DNA from: Isoetes taiwanensis
Lineage: Eukaryota; Streptophyta; Lycopodiopsida; Isoetales; Isoetaceae
DNA length: 64,000 nt
Assembly (NCBI GenBank): GCA_021234155.1
Contig: JAJEKV010000034.1
Location: 14,372,671-14,436,670 of the forward strand
Direction of reading: 5' to 3'
The translations under genes and the position numbers were made by a program. The notes under the pieces were generated by a model that was not told the DNA's origin, searched no databases, and saw only the letters and a list, made by a program, of their open reading frames with translations. Numbering within the stretch: position 1 is the first letter of the stretch; every line of letters begins with the position of its first letter. Below are positions 13,680-25,486 of this stretch, one piece after another.

Positions 13680-14222
13680 GAATAAAATAGAATAGATTTT
13701 TTATCGTTCACGGAAACTAATTGGCCTATGGGACCCAAACAAAAAGAGAGTAGCAAGCGTATTACTGTCAGGATACCCCGCCCCGAAGGGTTTTCGAGGG
13801 AAAAACCTTAGCAGTAATAAGTATACTGATACACTGTACTATTGTATAGGACAATTCAATACCGTCTCGGAAGACACAACTGAGTCCGTGTATCTATAAC
13901 CTCCTGGAGGTATGACCCCAACAAGCCCACGGACGTCGTATTCAATAACTCATGCAGCGGCTGGCCAGACACTACTAACTAAACATACCGCGCTCGCATA
14001 TGGGCAAACGCTAGGCAGATCTGAAGGGCATGACATTCATCTTCAATGGCACCCTGATGGCAACACTGACAAAGCCTCTCCTCTCGTGCTTCCCAAGTCC
14101 AACGCCCTGTCTCAATGCGAAGACGATGTGCACCCGTGTGCATGGAATCAAGCAATGCTTGTAGTATTTAGACGTCGATATAATAACATATCCACCCAGA
14201 AAGATGAGATCTTACAACATTG
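13680..14222 (-). pseudogene. LINE 3' end: Zn domain, 3' UTR and tail
   Basis: Reading the minus strand from about 14170, one frame gives IETGRWTWEAREERLCQCC followed by ECHALQIC, the CCHC zinc motif that ends LINE ORF2 proteins of the type found at 57.9 kb. Downstream, 13690-13860 reverse-complemented matches the 3' UTR at 58.15-58.33 kb, sharing AAGGTTTTTCCCT, GGGTCCCAT and a TTCTATT-rich tail. It is a short 5'-truncated insertion. Confidence 0.7.
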
Positions 14223-14224
14223 AG

Positions 14225-14600
14225 GTTTGCAGACAAATTATTTGGTTACCCTACACTAAATGCTAAAGAAGCAATATTTGCATCATGCCACATTGGTAGC
14301 ATCTGATCATACATATGATTCACACACCACACGAATATTGCTTTATTGGGTCTTGCCCCCAACTACCTTATATTGAAAGAAGAAGATGCAATATTTACAT
14401 CAGGCCACATTGGCCAATATTACTTTGTTCCTTACACTGAAAGGGAAAAAAAAGTAATATTTACGTCATGCCATATTGATAGCATCCGATTGGAGACGCG
14501 TGCACCTTGGGTCCTGCCCCCAACCACTTGTGATGCTCCTTATGCTATATATGGCAGCCTTTTGTATCACCGAAGGACCTTCCCCATCTAACGGCTCTCT
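14225..14600 (-). repeat. SINE-body-like modules, tandemly repeated
   Basis: Three partial units contain GCAATATTTACATCATGCCA, a TAGCATC block, and twice GGGTC(C/T)TGCCCCCAAC. The same module order is found in the SINE at 34459-34690, where it precedes a tRNA-like head on the minus strand. No A or B box is seen here, so these are headless copies or a related repeat. Confidence 0.5.
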
Positions 14601-15525
14601 ATCATATGGGCTCTCCGTCTAGCTCATGTCTGGGATGGCCAGACAGATGAGCAGAGGACATGGAGGTGATGTTATATTTCATCTTTTATGGGGTTCTACA
14701 TCAGCGGAAGCAGAATATATAAACATAAGTGCTAGCAATAACATAACAACAGTACTACCTCTAAGGCTCGTGATGATTCCTCCAATTATAATACATCATA
14801 TAACACATCTTAAACATAGAGGCTCCTACCCAGCTCAGACTCAAGGGGGAGTTGATTGATGGTTGGGGGTCTCCAGATAGACCAGACTGAGTTATCACAA
14901 TGACTTGGGCTGGCATTAGACAATGACTAGGGTTAACCACTCCATCTGCCTCCTGATAGGTTGAATCAAGCTTTGTGGTGACTGTAACCTTTTGGGGATG
15001 CAATCTCATGGTATCACCCAACAAGACTAGTCGGGGTTGCATCTTCCCGGTCCGATAAGGTAGGGGAGGGACAGTCCCCCCCGGCCGCCTCCCCCGGAGG
15101 AGTGCAATGGCTCTATGGGCTATTAGAGAATCGTGGCGACACACATCCTTACCCAAGTGAACTCTCCAAAACATGAGCCATGCTGACACCTGCAATTCTG
15201 TAAGAGTCAGGATGACAGCTCAAGCTCAGGAGCATTGGACCCATACCTGGGCCACACGAAGTGACCAACTATAAGCCTAGCCCGCTATGAGGACCCCAGT
15301 ACTGCACACAGCAAGGTCCTCCCTCCACTTTGCCACTGATCCCTTTGTACAGTGCTCAGTCACTCCATAGCTTCCACATCCTGGTGGGCTCTGTAATTGG
15401 CTGTATAATAATGGGAATTGTTGGGTCTAATCTAGAAGCATCACATCATCTAATAATTGGCTACTAGGTCTCTACCCCCCTTCTTAATACACAAGAGGTG
15501 CAAACATAAGATCAACCAACATCAT
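14601..15525. other. Gene-free stretch
   Basis: A minus-strand frame of 144 codons (14761-15195) is open but shows no recognisable domain, and its composition does not differ from its surroundings. A GC-rich spot, CCCCCCGGCCGCCTCCCCC, lies near 15080. Nothing else is supportable. Confidence 0.35.
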
Positions 15526-15530
15526 ATATC

Positions 15531-16075
15531 TGAAGATTTTGCAATGATGCAAAGCCACAAATACGTGTTTCAATGACTTCTAATTGATCTCATAGCAATA
15601 CTTTCCTATCAATATCTAGACAATATTTCTTAACTTAATGCATGAGACAATGAAATAGAATGTTCAAAGCATTAAGGTTTAGAACCATTAGATAGCTGAA
15701 TATTTTCGTTCGATAGCCCAAGCCTGCATCTTCGACAATACAGCTCAATCATATTTTACATTCTCATTCATCTTATAGGGCCAGATCCGGCCGCTTAGGC
15801 TTGGATCCGGCCGCTCAGGTCTCTTGATGCTTCCCGCCACTGTTGTATTCACTTGCCAGATCTGTTCCTTGTTACTTGTCCTTCACACATTCGACCGATG
15901 TAACCTTCTAAATATTTAACCATGTAATCTCCTAACATTTAACCATTAAATAACGTCTAATGGTTAAGCTTCACAATATAATGGTTCAACTCAACAAAAC
16001 GTCTCCAACTATAGCCCTATATCTTTCTGTGTAGCATTCTCTGTTACTGGATTTAACATGACTATATTCTACATT
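15531..16075 (-). repeat. Copia 3' LTR
   Basis: 545 bp, TG...CA ended (TGAAGATTTT to TTCTACA on the plus strand). It is nearly identical to 19651-20193; one visible difference is an extra AT near 16019-16022. Confidence 0.93.
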
Positions 16076-16086
16076 CCCCTTTCATG
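16076..16086 (-). other. Copia polypurine tract
   Basis: On the minus strand GAAAGGGGAA lies directly before the 3' LTR. This is the expected plus-strand primer position. Confidence 0.8.
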
Positions 16087-16289
16087 TTAACATCCTCTGA
16101 GACATGTATCTGCAGAACTTTGTCATGTATGTTGAGGTAAACTTAAGAAAGCATTCATTTCCTGACTTGCCCTTTCACCTCACAATTCTTTCACCTCATA
16201 ATTTTCACATAGATTTAGAACCTGTAACTGCACCATAATAGCTCCTGCATTTTAGATTAATACAACAATCAACCTATCTCCCATGATGG

Positions 16290-16440
16290 TCAATACAGTC
16301 TGCTCACTGCCACTGCTTCTCATAAGCAGACTATGTGAACTTTAATGTTTGTGCAGTCAAGATGTTAATACAGTCTGCCTACTGCCACTGCTTCTCATAG
16401 TCAGACTATATAAACTTCAATGTTTTTGCAGTCATGATCT
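16290..16440. repeat. 73-bp tandem duplication in copia 3' region
   Basis: AATACAGTCTGC, CTGCCACTGCTTCTCATA and CAGACTAT occur twice in order, period about 73 bases, between the RNase H stop and the purine tract. This is a non-coding duplication inside the element. Confidence 0.75.
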
Positions 16441-16607
16441 TCATCATTTGCAGACTTTCTCAAATGAGAATTGGTCTGATATTTTGTTTCCTGCTCATAA
16501 CTTCAGAACAACATTCTGCAACTGTTTATAGTATAGGCTTTCAGGTTTAACCCTTTAACGTCACATGTTCATATTGGCTAAATCAACTGCTTCAATACTT
16601 TAGCTGA

Positions 16608-17174
16608 TTATTCCATGAATCCTTTGTGATTTTCTGCTGTGGGATCAACCTCTGAAATTCCCAACAATTGTTTAAATTTCTGAAACTTAAATTCTGACAA
16701 ACCTTTAGTCAGCACATCTGCTATTTGATCATTTGTTGAAACATGTTTCACAGTTATAATCCCTTTGCTCACCATTTCTCGGATAAAGTGCACATGTAAC
16801 TCTATGTGCTTGGTTCTCTGATGCATCACTGGATTCCTGGTAATTGCAATACAACTTAAACTATCTGAAAATAATACTGTAGGAGATGTTTGGAAAACTT
16901 TGAGCTCATTAAGTAAACGCCTTACCCAAACAATTTCCTTTGCTGCAAGTGTAGTTGAATTGTATTCTGCCTCAGCTGTGGACATAGCTACACTAGATTG
17001 TTTTTTGCTTTTCCAAGCAATTGTTCCTCCTCCTAACATCAAGCAAAAACCAGAAGTGGATTTTCTAGTGTCTACATCATTTGCCCACTGCGGATCAGCA
17101 TATCCTGTCAGTGTCAAATCCTTATTATTGAACATGAGACCATGATCCTTTGTACCCTTCAAGTATCTTAGCAC
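16608..17174 (-). pseudogene. Copia RNase H domain
   Basis: The C-terminal end of the copia polyprotein, which removes RNA from the RNA:DNA hybrid. It begins at MLRYLKGTKDHGL and shows GYADPQWANDVDTRKSTSG, then KKQSSVAMSTAEAEYNS with the catalytic Glu, FSDSLSC with an Asp, and HVSTNDQIADVLTKGL near the end. The frame is broken from the upstream RT frame around 17175-17225. Within this exon-sized block no stop is present. Confidence 0.88.
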
Positions 17175-17225
17175 TCTTTTTAGCTATTATCCAAAGGTTG
17201 ATATCCCGGATTGTTAGAGAAATCG

Positions 17226-17844
17226 CTAAGCAAGCCGACAAAGATAAGCAATGTCTGGTCTGGTAGAGTTTGAGACAAACAATAAACAACCTATCAATTC
17301 CCTATAAGGAACATGCGCCATTTTGATCATTTCTGCTTCATTCATTGGACTCATGTCATTTGATAGTTTCAGACCTTGAACTATTGGAGTTCTTGAAATA
17401 TTACAATCTTCCATGCAAAATCTCTTTAACATACCTTCAATGTTGTTGATTTGAGTAACTTGTAGGATGTTTTTGGATCTATCCTCAGAATTTCCATTCC
17501 CAAGAATTTTTTAGTTCACCCAAATCCGTCATCTTGTATTTACTAGTTAGAATATTTTTGCAATATTCCAGAATTTCAGAGTTGCTTGACACAAGTATAT
17601 TGTCATCCACATATAGAGCAAGAATACAAAATTGATCTCCCTTGTTGAGAATGTACATATTCCCATCATTCATAAACTGTTTAAACCCCTGTTTTTGCAG
17701 ATAGCTATCTATACAGTTGTACCACATTCTGGGTGCTTGTTTTAGCCCATACACAGCACGTTTCAACTTCCAGACCGTGTTTTCTCCTTTAGGTTCAAAA
17801 CCTGGAGCTGGTCTCATATAAACTTCCTCATTTATTTCTCGCAT
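17226..17844 (-). pseudogene. Copia reverse transcriptase, catalytic part
   Basis: The palm and thumb of the copia RT. It starts with EINEEVYMRPAPGFEP and continues with VWKLKRAVYGLKQAPRMWY, then the catalytic YVDD at 17602-17613, and YKMTDLGEL. A second block (17226-17432) has CNISRTPIVQG and RELIGCLLFVSNSTRPDIAY. A one-base shift at about 17835 separates it from the upstream gag-RT frame, and another near 17450-17480 breaks it again. Confidence 0.88.
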
Positions 17845-19618
17845 TTAGAAATGTCAGACTTACATCCATGTGATGTATTTCTAAATTATTTGCATTTGCA
17901 AAAGCAAGCAAGACCCTGATGCTTGTCAATTTAACTATTGGAGAGAAAGTCTCTTCATAATCTAAACCTCTCTTCTGTGTGAATCCTTGAGCTACTAATC
18001 TCGCTTTATACTTTGATTCTCCATTTATCCCTGTTTTAACCTTGTAGATCCACTTGCTCCCTATAACATTCTTACCATCTGGTTGCTTAACAAGTTCATA
18101 TGTATGTGTTCTTTCAAATGCATACATCTCTTCCTTCATGGCTGCCATCCATTTGTCTGAATTTTCTGAGCTAACAGCCTCAACAAAATTAGTTGGTAAC
18201 CCTGGTTCAATAAGAGCCATAATTTGATGTATATCTAATTCATCATCATTGAGTCTTTTACTCTTTCCACTATCACTTCTGCCATATGTCTCAAGATCTA
18301 CTTGCATTCCTTCCTTGAGTTTTTCAATTTCTGTTTTCCTCCTCCTCTTATTTCTGATTTCAGTGTCATCCCCATGTTCAAAAGCCTCCTCATTTTGCAT
18401 TTCGGGTTCTATCTCTAATTGTTGCTCATCCCTTGAGCTGCTGACCTGTTTTGCATCAGATATATTATGATCCACCTCTGATCTTTCTTCAAAATCATCA
18501 TAATTACTTTCCTTGTTTGCATGTTCATCATCCTTAGTTTTTGTTTCATTTATAGACAAAGCTTTCAAAATTTCTGGATCAGTGCTTCTTACCTCTATAT
18601 TTTCGTCCATTATTTCTTCTCCTTCAGCTTCTACATTCTTGGCAATATTAATTGTCGAGGTATTTCTTCCCCTTCCTCTTCCCCTTGGATTAAAGCCTCT
18701 TCCTCTTGCAAAATCCCCTCTAGGATTATCACTTCTGCCTCTCCCTCTAGCATAGTCCTTTGGACTAGAGCAGTTAGCTGCCATATGACCATAACCACTG
18801 CAATTATAGCATTTATTCTCTTTCACATTCTTTGGACAATTGTTTTTCAAGTGTCCATAACTATTGCACACATAACAAGGGCCAATCTTATTTCTATCAG
18901 TGTTTTTACCCCTGCCCCTTCCAGCAAATAATATTTCAGTTTGTTCATTTGACTCACTAATAAGAGCTTTCTGCTCAAGCTCAGTCTTCACCATTAATTC
19001 AGCATTTTCTCTATTCTTAGCTATGTTTCTGACTAAGGTAGACAAATGCTCATAGTTTGAAAAAGCACGGGCAATGGTCATTACCTGGTGGTCTTGAGTG
19101 ATCATCACTCCTGCAGCCTCTAAATCTGCAACCAAGTTATCAAATTTCTGAAAGAACTCAGTGATATTTTCTTTATCATGATATTTCAGATTTCTTAACT
19201 CCCTGTCTAAAACATCCAATTGTGAAGATGTTTTGTTCTCATAAGTAGCAATCAAATACTTCCATATAGCTCTAGGACTCATACCTCTGACCTTTAGAAG
19301 TATGCTGGATCCTAGCTTGACAGTAATAATACTTTTAGCTTCAACCAATTTTGCTGCTACACTTATCTCTGAACTTACCTCAGTAAGACTTTCATCATCC
19401 TTGTCCTTAGCACTTGAACTTGAAGCAGTTGATCTAACTGCCTCCTTCCCTCTGGCTGGCCGAGCTGCTCAAATCGCTCAACTTCTCCTCAGTAACATAG
19501 GTCCCAGACCTTCCACCTCCAACACTTCTTTTATTTTTTCCTTCCACACTTGGAAGCCCCCTGTTCCTTTAAACACATCAACAGCACTTAGAAGAGATGC
19601 TCCTAGTCTAGTTGACAT
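17828..19618 (-). pseudogene. Copia gag fused to RT fingers, PR-IN absent
   Basis: Gag starts at the Met coded at 19616-19618 (MSTRLGASLLSAVDVFKG) and suffers a frameshift near 19470; the main open stretch runs to 17828. It has the UBN2-type capsid region, two zinc knuckles, CYVCNSYGHLKNNC and CYNCSGYGHMAANC (about 18769-18878), and an RG-rich tail. A Glu/Asp-rich linker of about 110 residues follows, then the RT entry region with WMAAMKEEMYAFERTHTYEL and KYKARLVAQGFTQKRGLDYE. In ordinary copia elements a D-S/T-G protease and an HHCC-DDE integrase lie between gag and RT; neither is present, and no stop marks the join. Confidence 0.85.
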
Positions 19619-19636
19619 TTTTTCCAACCTGGTTAT

Positions 19637-19648
19637 GCTCTGATACCA
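19637..19648 (-). other. Copia primer binding site
   Basis: TGGTATCAGAGC on the minus strand, complementary to the 3' end of initiator tRNA-Met, two bases downstream of the 5' LTR. Confidence 0.9.
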
Positions 19649-19650
19649 AA

Positions 19651-20193
19651 TGAAGATTTTGCAATGATGCAAAGCCACAAATACGTGTTTCAATGACTTC
19701 TAATTGATCTCATAGCAATACTTTCCTATCAATATCTAGACAATATTTCTTAACTTAATGCATGAGACAATGAAATAGAATGTTCAAAGCATTAAGGTTT
19801 AGAACCATTAGATAGCTGAATATTTTCGTTCGATAGCCCAAGCCTGCATCTTCGACAATACAGCTCAATCATATTTTACATTCTCATTCATCTTATAGGG
19901 CCAGATCCGGCCGCTTAGGCTTGGATCCGGCCGCTCAGGTCTCTTGATGCTTCCCGCCACTGTTGTATTCACTTGCCAGATCTGTTCCTTGTTACTTGTC
20001 CTTCACACATTCGACCGATGTAACCTTCTAAATATTTAACCATGTAATCTCCTAACATTTAACCATTAAATAACGTCTAATGGTTAAGCTTCACAATATA
20101 ATGGTTCAACTCAACAAAACGTCTCCAACTATAGCCCTATATCTTTCTGTGTAGCATTCTCTGTTACTGGATTTAACATGACTATATTCTACA
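19651..20193 (-). repeat. Copia 5' LTR
   Basis: 543 bp, the 5' LTR on the coding (minus) strand. It is followed by the target duplication ATATC at 20194-20198. Confidence 0.93.
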
Positions 20194-20198
20194 ATATC

Positions 20199-22596
20199 AT
20201 TATAACTTGATAAATAACAAGAATAACAACTAATCCTAATCACATGCATAGGGTTCATTGATTAGGGTTCCTAATCAGAATTGTGTGTTCTAGAATTTCT
20301 CTACCAGAGGTACGGCACACTCATTTGAAATACCAACTTTCAAATGAACTAACTATAAATCTACTCGAAATACCTGCTCCTAGAGAACTGCCTCCTGCTC
20401 CTGGTATCTCCATCACATGCAGGTAGTTCGGAGTATGTGTTCCTCCCTCCGATGCTTGTGCTACTGCAAGCTGCGCTATCAAATATGATCCTCGAATCAA
20501 AGCTGTGAGCGCGAATTCGGATTAAAAGTGTCCTAGGTCTTGGGTTTGGCCTTTTATATGTTAGGGTTCACATGATAGCCGCTCCAATAGGGTATGTCCA
20601 CGTGGTATATCACCTATAGGGTGTAGCCATGTGGAAATGGGTTCCCTACTTAGGTTGTCTAAGTTATATAAATAGCTTAGCTTTTGTATTGGGTCCCATA
20701 GACTCCGTGGACGATAAAAATACCTTCCTTCCTTCCTCCTTCCTCCTTCTGGGTGCATACAAGTCTACTAATATAGATTATATGGTGACCTACCTATGAT
20801 ATACATATTTATATCGTATATTCTAGGGGACTGTCATATTCTCTTTCCCTAGCATAATGTTCTTCTCGGCATTATCTTGAGTTGAACGAACCTGCATCAA
20901 CTCTATGCAATAATAACTATATTAAACACTACTTCATTATATGTGGACTTTGCATTGATCCATTTTGATCCCAAATTACCTCGATATAGTTATAATATGT
21001 CGTTTGAAAACTGCCATCTTAAATTGGGCAGTTTCCCAATCTGGCAAGGGCATTAAGCCTTTGCAAGGCAAAAAACAAGATAAAAAAATTCATGGAAGAG
21101 AAGTACACCAAAAAAAAAGTTAATCTCATAGAAGACCATGGCTAAACCGTATTGCAAATCCAAGCTAAAAGATAGATACAAATGCACATGCGTGATTAAA
21201 ATCTCAGGGGATGATCATGATCTATTGAGTAGGACCACTAGTCTAGGATTAGACAACACATTCAACTAAATCTCAAAGATCAACTGTTGCTTGGCAGGAG
21301 CAAGTAAAAAGCAATGGTAGGCCTTAGCAATTCTTTCGTGCGCATCCTAAGGTCAGCAATAACAGAAATATCCAAGCACATGAAAACATGTAACAACCAT
21401 CTTGGCGCGGAGTGAAATGTTTGGTTCGCAATTTATTTCAAGTATCTGTACCAAACAGAGAAAGTAGCCAGGACCAAACAGGTCCGGAGGTGATCACAAA
21501 AAAAGGAAAAAAAAAATATTGTTTAATAATCTCAGCCCTTTGCTTGCACAAAAGGGCAGAATGCTGACATTCAAGGATCGATCTTGTGGATAAACACATT
21601 AATACGAGGGCATCTATGAAGAATTTGCCATCAAAGCATAGCCACCTTAGGATGAAGTAGTTTATCCCGAGTCCAATTCCACATACATCTCCAACTTAGA
21701 ATAAACAAGTATGCACAAAAGAAGCCTCAATCAGTAAATTTTAAGGTTGAAATTAATTGAAGTCGTATTTAATTAAAGTGGGACTCATTCCATTCCCACT
21801 TTTTTGCGGAACTCTGTTAATTTACACAAAAAGAAGCACCTCGACCCGAAAATTGGCCATAATTGCAATTTCTGTCTATTAGTGTGCATCCAAGATTTTC
21901 TTCCAGTTTTCCTAGATAGCATGGCGAGATGAAGACAATGCAACGTAAACATAAGAATTTCATTACCAAAGGTTCTAATGGAAAATTAATTTTTATTAAT
22001 AAATTGAGTCGAGAACAAGAACAATGCAACTCAAACATAGGAATTTCATTATAGATTGAAACCAAAGTTCTAGTTGGAAAAGATTCTTAGTTGAACATTT
22101 TGGCTCTATTTTCTTAGGTGGGTAGACAAGAGATCACAAATTCCAACGAAAATTAAACAAATTGTTTACTTAATCACCAAAAAATACTAGTTTTGAGATA
22201 CCTTATATTTATAAATGGGCTCATTACAATATATATTACAGTGAGTGAAGAGACCATAGTGGTCGTATGGGCATAATGATTACACCCTCTTCACACATGA
22301 ACCTCCTAGTGCAAAGGGCGCGTGGAGCTCTCTCCAAGTCATAGAGCAACTTACAGACGATAGAAATTTGTATGAGAAGTTCCTTCATGGGTCACGTGCT
22401 TGTATGTCCAACTGATGTCACCACCCTCTTCTCGGCATCTTTCTTCAATGAATTGGTCTTTTCATTGCTCCCAAGCATGTACTATCTGGTCGAGATAAGG
22501 ACTGCAAAAGACAAAATCAAGTTAGTCAAGTGATGCTACAGGCAACTCAAATAAAATAAAACACAGTTCTTAGGGCCATTTTTGAAAAATGCAGGC
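20199..22596. other. Intergenic; possible LINE tail stub at 20690-20755
   Basis: Most of this is AT-rich DNA without a recognisable gene. GGGTCCCATAGACTCCGTGG followed by ACGATAAAAATA and a (CTTC)n tract at 20690-20755 resembles the 3' end of the LINE family at 58.3 kb (GGGTCCCAT, CTCCGTGGACG, then a pyrimidine-rich tail). This suggests a very short 5'-truncated copy on the plus strand. Confidence 0.4.
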
Positions 22597-22995
22597 CTGA
22601 GAGCCTTTCTCGACTCGCGAGTCGAGAAAGGCACTTCGAGGGAAAAAACAAAGTCGAAGGACTTTTCGACTCGCGAGTCGAGAAAGCTGCTTCAAGGCTT
22701 AAAAACGCCGGTTTTAGGGGTGAGAAGGCCTTTTCGACTTCGCGAGTCGAGAAAGGCAACCAAGGCTTAAAAAACGAGGTTTTAGGGGTCGAAGGTCTTT
22801 CTCGACCATGAGTCGAGAAAGGCAGCTCAAGGCTTAAAAACGCAGTTTTAGGGGTCAAGGCCGTCGAGAAAGGCAGCTCAAAACGAAAAACGCAGGTTTT
22901 AGGGGTCAGAAGGCCTTTCTCGACTCGCGAGTCGAGAAAGGCAGCTTAAAGCGAAAAACGCAGGTTTGCCAGTCGAGGAAGGCAGCTCAGAGTGA
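22597..22995. repeat. Array of TCGACTCGCGAGTCGA palindromes
   Basis: Seven or so degenerate units of 60-80 bases. The perfect copies at 22603-22632 and 22913-22942 are 30-bp palindromes: arm GCCTTTCTCGACTCG and its exact complement. Decayed copies lie near 22663, 22731, 22797, 22857 and 22970. Spacers share AGGCTTAAAAACGC and GGTTTTAGGGGTC. No gene is present. The same palindrome recurs between 25 and 45 kb. Confidence 0.85.
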
Positions 22996-23410
22996 AAAAT
23001 GCAGTTCTAAGGCCCTCCAAAAATAAAAACGCAGATCTAAAGCTCTCAAGATGAAAACACAAGTCTAAGGCCATTTAGAGTGAAAAACACAACAGTCCGA
23101 GGTAAAAAAAAATGATTAACTTTCAAACATCATATCATAATACTATACCTTTGTTCAAATGTAATCAAACATACAACAAATGTGGCGAACCTACTTGCCT
23201 ACAAACATAGTTTTCTACCTCCAATATCATAGAGTGCAAATCATTATTAGTTGCACCATATCCTATGTATTTTCTAAGTGCGCACCATACCTATGCATTT
23301 TCTATGTATACATAGACCAAAAAATAGAAACCCCCCCTCCCCCCCTCCTCCCCCTTTTTAGTATGTCAATGTTTTCTAATAAATACAATATCCTATGCTA
23401 TATATTTTCT
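22996..23410. other. Gene-free AT-rich stretch
   Basis: The end of the palindrome array grades into spacer remnants (GAAAAACGCAG-like) and then plain AT-rich sequence. A C-run of CCCCCCCTCC type occurs near 23331-23355. Nothing coding is recognised. Confidence 0.4.
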
Positions 23411-23553
23411 AATAGACCAACCCCTATGGCAACATAATAGACCATCCCCTACGAAAAAATAGACCATCCCCTACGAAAAAATAGACCATCCCCTATGGCA
23501 ACATAATAGACCATCCCCTACGAAAAAATAGACCATCCCCTATGGCAACATAA
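23411..23553. repeat. Minisatellite AATAGACCATCCCCTA
   Basis: Six units begin with AATAGACCA(A/T)CCCCTA and end in either TGGCAACAT or CGAAAAA; the two endings alternate irregularly. Unit length is about 22-25 bases. Two copies of a CAAACGTATTTTTTTACCCC block follow at 23576 and 23655. Confidence 0.8.
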
Positions 23554-24587
23554 TGTTTAAAACGTATTTTTTTTTCAAACGTATTTTTTTACCCCGCTTT
23601 ATTCTAATACCCCACCCTTTTTCTGCCCATGCTGGAAATTCAAAAAAAAAATTTCAAACGTATTTTTTTACCCCCTTTTTTCTAATAGCCCGCCTTTTTT
23701 TCCCGCCCATGGTTGAAATTCAAAATTTGGTACACACCTTTGAGACGAAAATCCTTTGTACCAGTTGGACTCTTTCTTTCCGGAAGAAGCTCCCATAGCC
23801 ATAGCTCCCACCGGAATTGACCCCCAACGAGAAAAGCTTCACAGCTATGGAGAGCCGACATAGGCCTCTAAGTTTTTTATTTTCCCTTTGTTTTTTAAGC
23901 CGAAGCCATGGTCTAGCATTCAAACTCCCTCGATCCGGCAGAGCAAAGGAGAGAAAGAAGGAGGCAGATGAAAGAATGCAGATCAAAGGATCCGTCAGAT
24001 CAAAGATGAAAGAATGGAGATGCAAAGAATCCAGCAGGGCGGAGAGAAAGAAGGAGGCAGATCCGCCAAAACCCGGTTGTAGAAGCTGCAAGAGAAGGGA
24101 AGAACACCTGGAAGATGTGAAGCCCCAGCGGATCTGAAGGCCGCCCTGTGAACGCCCCAGCGGATCTGAAACCCCAGCAGATCTGAAGGCCGGACTTGGA
24201 TATGGCAGATTTGGGCCGCCCTGTGAACGCCATGCAGATTTGGGTCACTCGAATCGGCGAAGCAGTAACAAGAAATGTGAAGGGCCCCGTTTGTAAAGAG
24301 CTCTTTTTCTTTTTTACCGTGATTTGATGCTTGATGTGGATGATCCGAAGCAAATCGTGTTATAACCATGAAACCGGAGAACCCAAGCCCGGATTTAAGT
24401 GCTTCAAGCCTCGGGGGCCGGAACCCAAATTCCGCAAGTTACAAACTCGCGGGCTGCATTCTTCGTACCTTTGCAATGGGGGCAAAACAAGAACAAGAAC
24501 AGAATCGGCTTGGCGGAGGAAGAGTCGACTTCCGTGTCTTCATATATGGCTCATATTGGAGCTTCTCGCGACTAGCGAGATCTTGGA

Positions 24588-25037
24588 TTGGAGCTTTCAG
24601 ACCGGCGGGGTCTTGAAGAACCTACAAATTGCAAGCCGGGTAAAAGAATGCGCAAGGCTCGGGGATGTGCTAATCCAAAGGTTCTTGATTTGGAACTATC
24701 TTTGGGAGCGTCTCAAGCTGCCTGGAACCGGAGCTTGAGTTGCATCTCCTCCTCCGCCTCCATAGCGAAGCTTCAAAATTTCTATATGCTAACATTGCTG
24801 CGACGGGCGGAATATGAACCGCGTGGAGCATACCGCGGGCTACTCATGCACCGTAATGGAGTACATGTTACAAAGCATTCCAAAGAGAGGGGATGGGCGA
24901 TCGATCCAAAGGCAGATCAAGATTCGAGATTCCTCAAGCGGGCATGGAAAAACTACAAAGCATCGGGCGTGGAGTTTTATGTGCGACCAAAAGTGAGAGT
25001 GGACGCCGCATTTCAATGTGAATCTTTCGTTTCGTGA
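24588..25037 (+). CDS. Unrecognised open reading frame
   Basis: An open frame of 149 codons in a locally GC-richer stretch (23.8-25.1 kb). I recognise no domain, signal peptide or membrane segment. The upstream sequence has several overlapping short frames and no convincing promoter. It may be a fragment of a gene or a chance frame. The call rests only on length and composition. Confidence 0.2.
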   Translation: MELSDRRGLEEPTNCKPGKRMRKARGCANPKVLDLELSLGASQAAWNRSLSCISSSASIAKLQNFYMLTLLRRAEYEPRGAYRGLLMHRNGVHVTKHSKERGWAIDPKADQDSRFLKRAWKNYKASGVEFYVRPKVRVDAAFQCESFVS

Positions 25038-25383
25038 ACCGGTGGTGGCTATGTAGGCGTAGGGATCGGCGCCATGCGAAGACGGAGGATTGCTTTGGGT
25101 ATTATCTGCGTTTGTGCAGTTAAATTAGGAATCTCTATTTGAAGCCGAGCTTCAAATCTCTATTGGCTAACGGTGCAGAGAAGAACGCACGTGATGTATA
25201 TGGAGCGATGCCCTTTCACTTTGCTGCAAGTGGAAGCAATGAGTATGTTATGTGATTATCTATATCCACGGCATAGTATCAGTTCCCTTAGGTTATAAGC
25301 ATCAACTGTACGCTCCATCAAAATTGGAAGCTCCATCAAAATGGTGTTTTCCAATTCTCGACTCACTAGTCGAGAAGAGGAGA

Positions 25384-25486
25384 ATGATTTATATTTTTTT
25401 ATTAGTTATTTATTTAATTAAATTAATTAAATTAATTAAATTATTTATTTTTTTATTAGTTATTTATTTAATTAATTAATTAAATT
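25384..25486. repeat. AT-only tract
   Basis: TTATTTATTTAATTAAATTAA-type repeats (runs of TTATTTA and AATTAA) containing almost no G or C. It directly abuts the pyrimidine tract. A decayed TCTCGACTCACTAGTCGAGA palindrome lies just upstream at about 25357. Confidence 0.8.

Larger units (their letters stand above)
15531..20193 (-). mobile_element. Ty1/copia retrotransposon lacking PR and IN
   Basis: A 4.66-kb element with two LTRs, flanked by the 5-bp target duplication ATATC (15526-15530 and 20194-20198). On the minus strand the order is 5' LTR (19651-20193), a primer site matching initiator tRNA-Met (19637-19648), gag with two CCHC knuckles, an acidic linker, RT, RNase H, a purine tract (16076-16086) and the 3' LTR (15531-16075). 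Protease and integrase are missing: the frame passes from the gag RG-rich tail through the linker into RT without a stop. The LTRs differ mainly by a 2-bp indel, so insertion was recent. Integrase must have come from another element. Confidence 0.93.

Noticed and set aside
13912-14223. Plus-strand open frame of 103 codons
   Set aside because: The minus strand of the same bases encodes a recognisable LINE zinc domain; the plus frame is its shadow.
14761-15195. Minus-strand open frame of 144 codons
   Set aside because: No motif, no coding-like composition shift, and surrounded by repeat fragments.
22603-22995. CRISPR-like array of palindromic repeats with spacers
   Set aside because: Spacers are similar to each other rather than unique, repeats are perfect palindromes of varying quality, no cas gene exists, and the DNA is plant nuclear.
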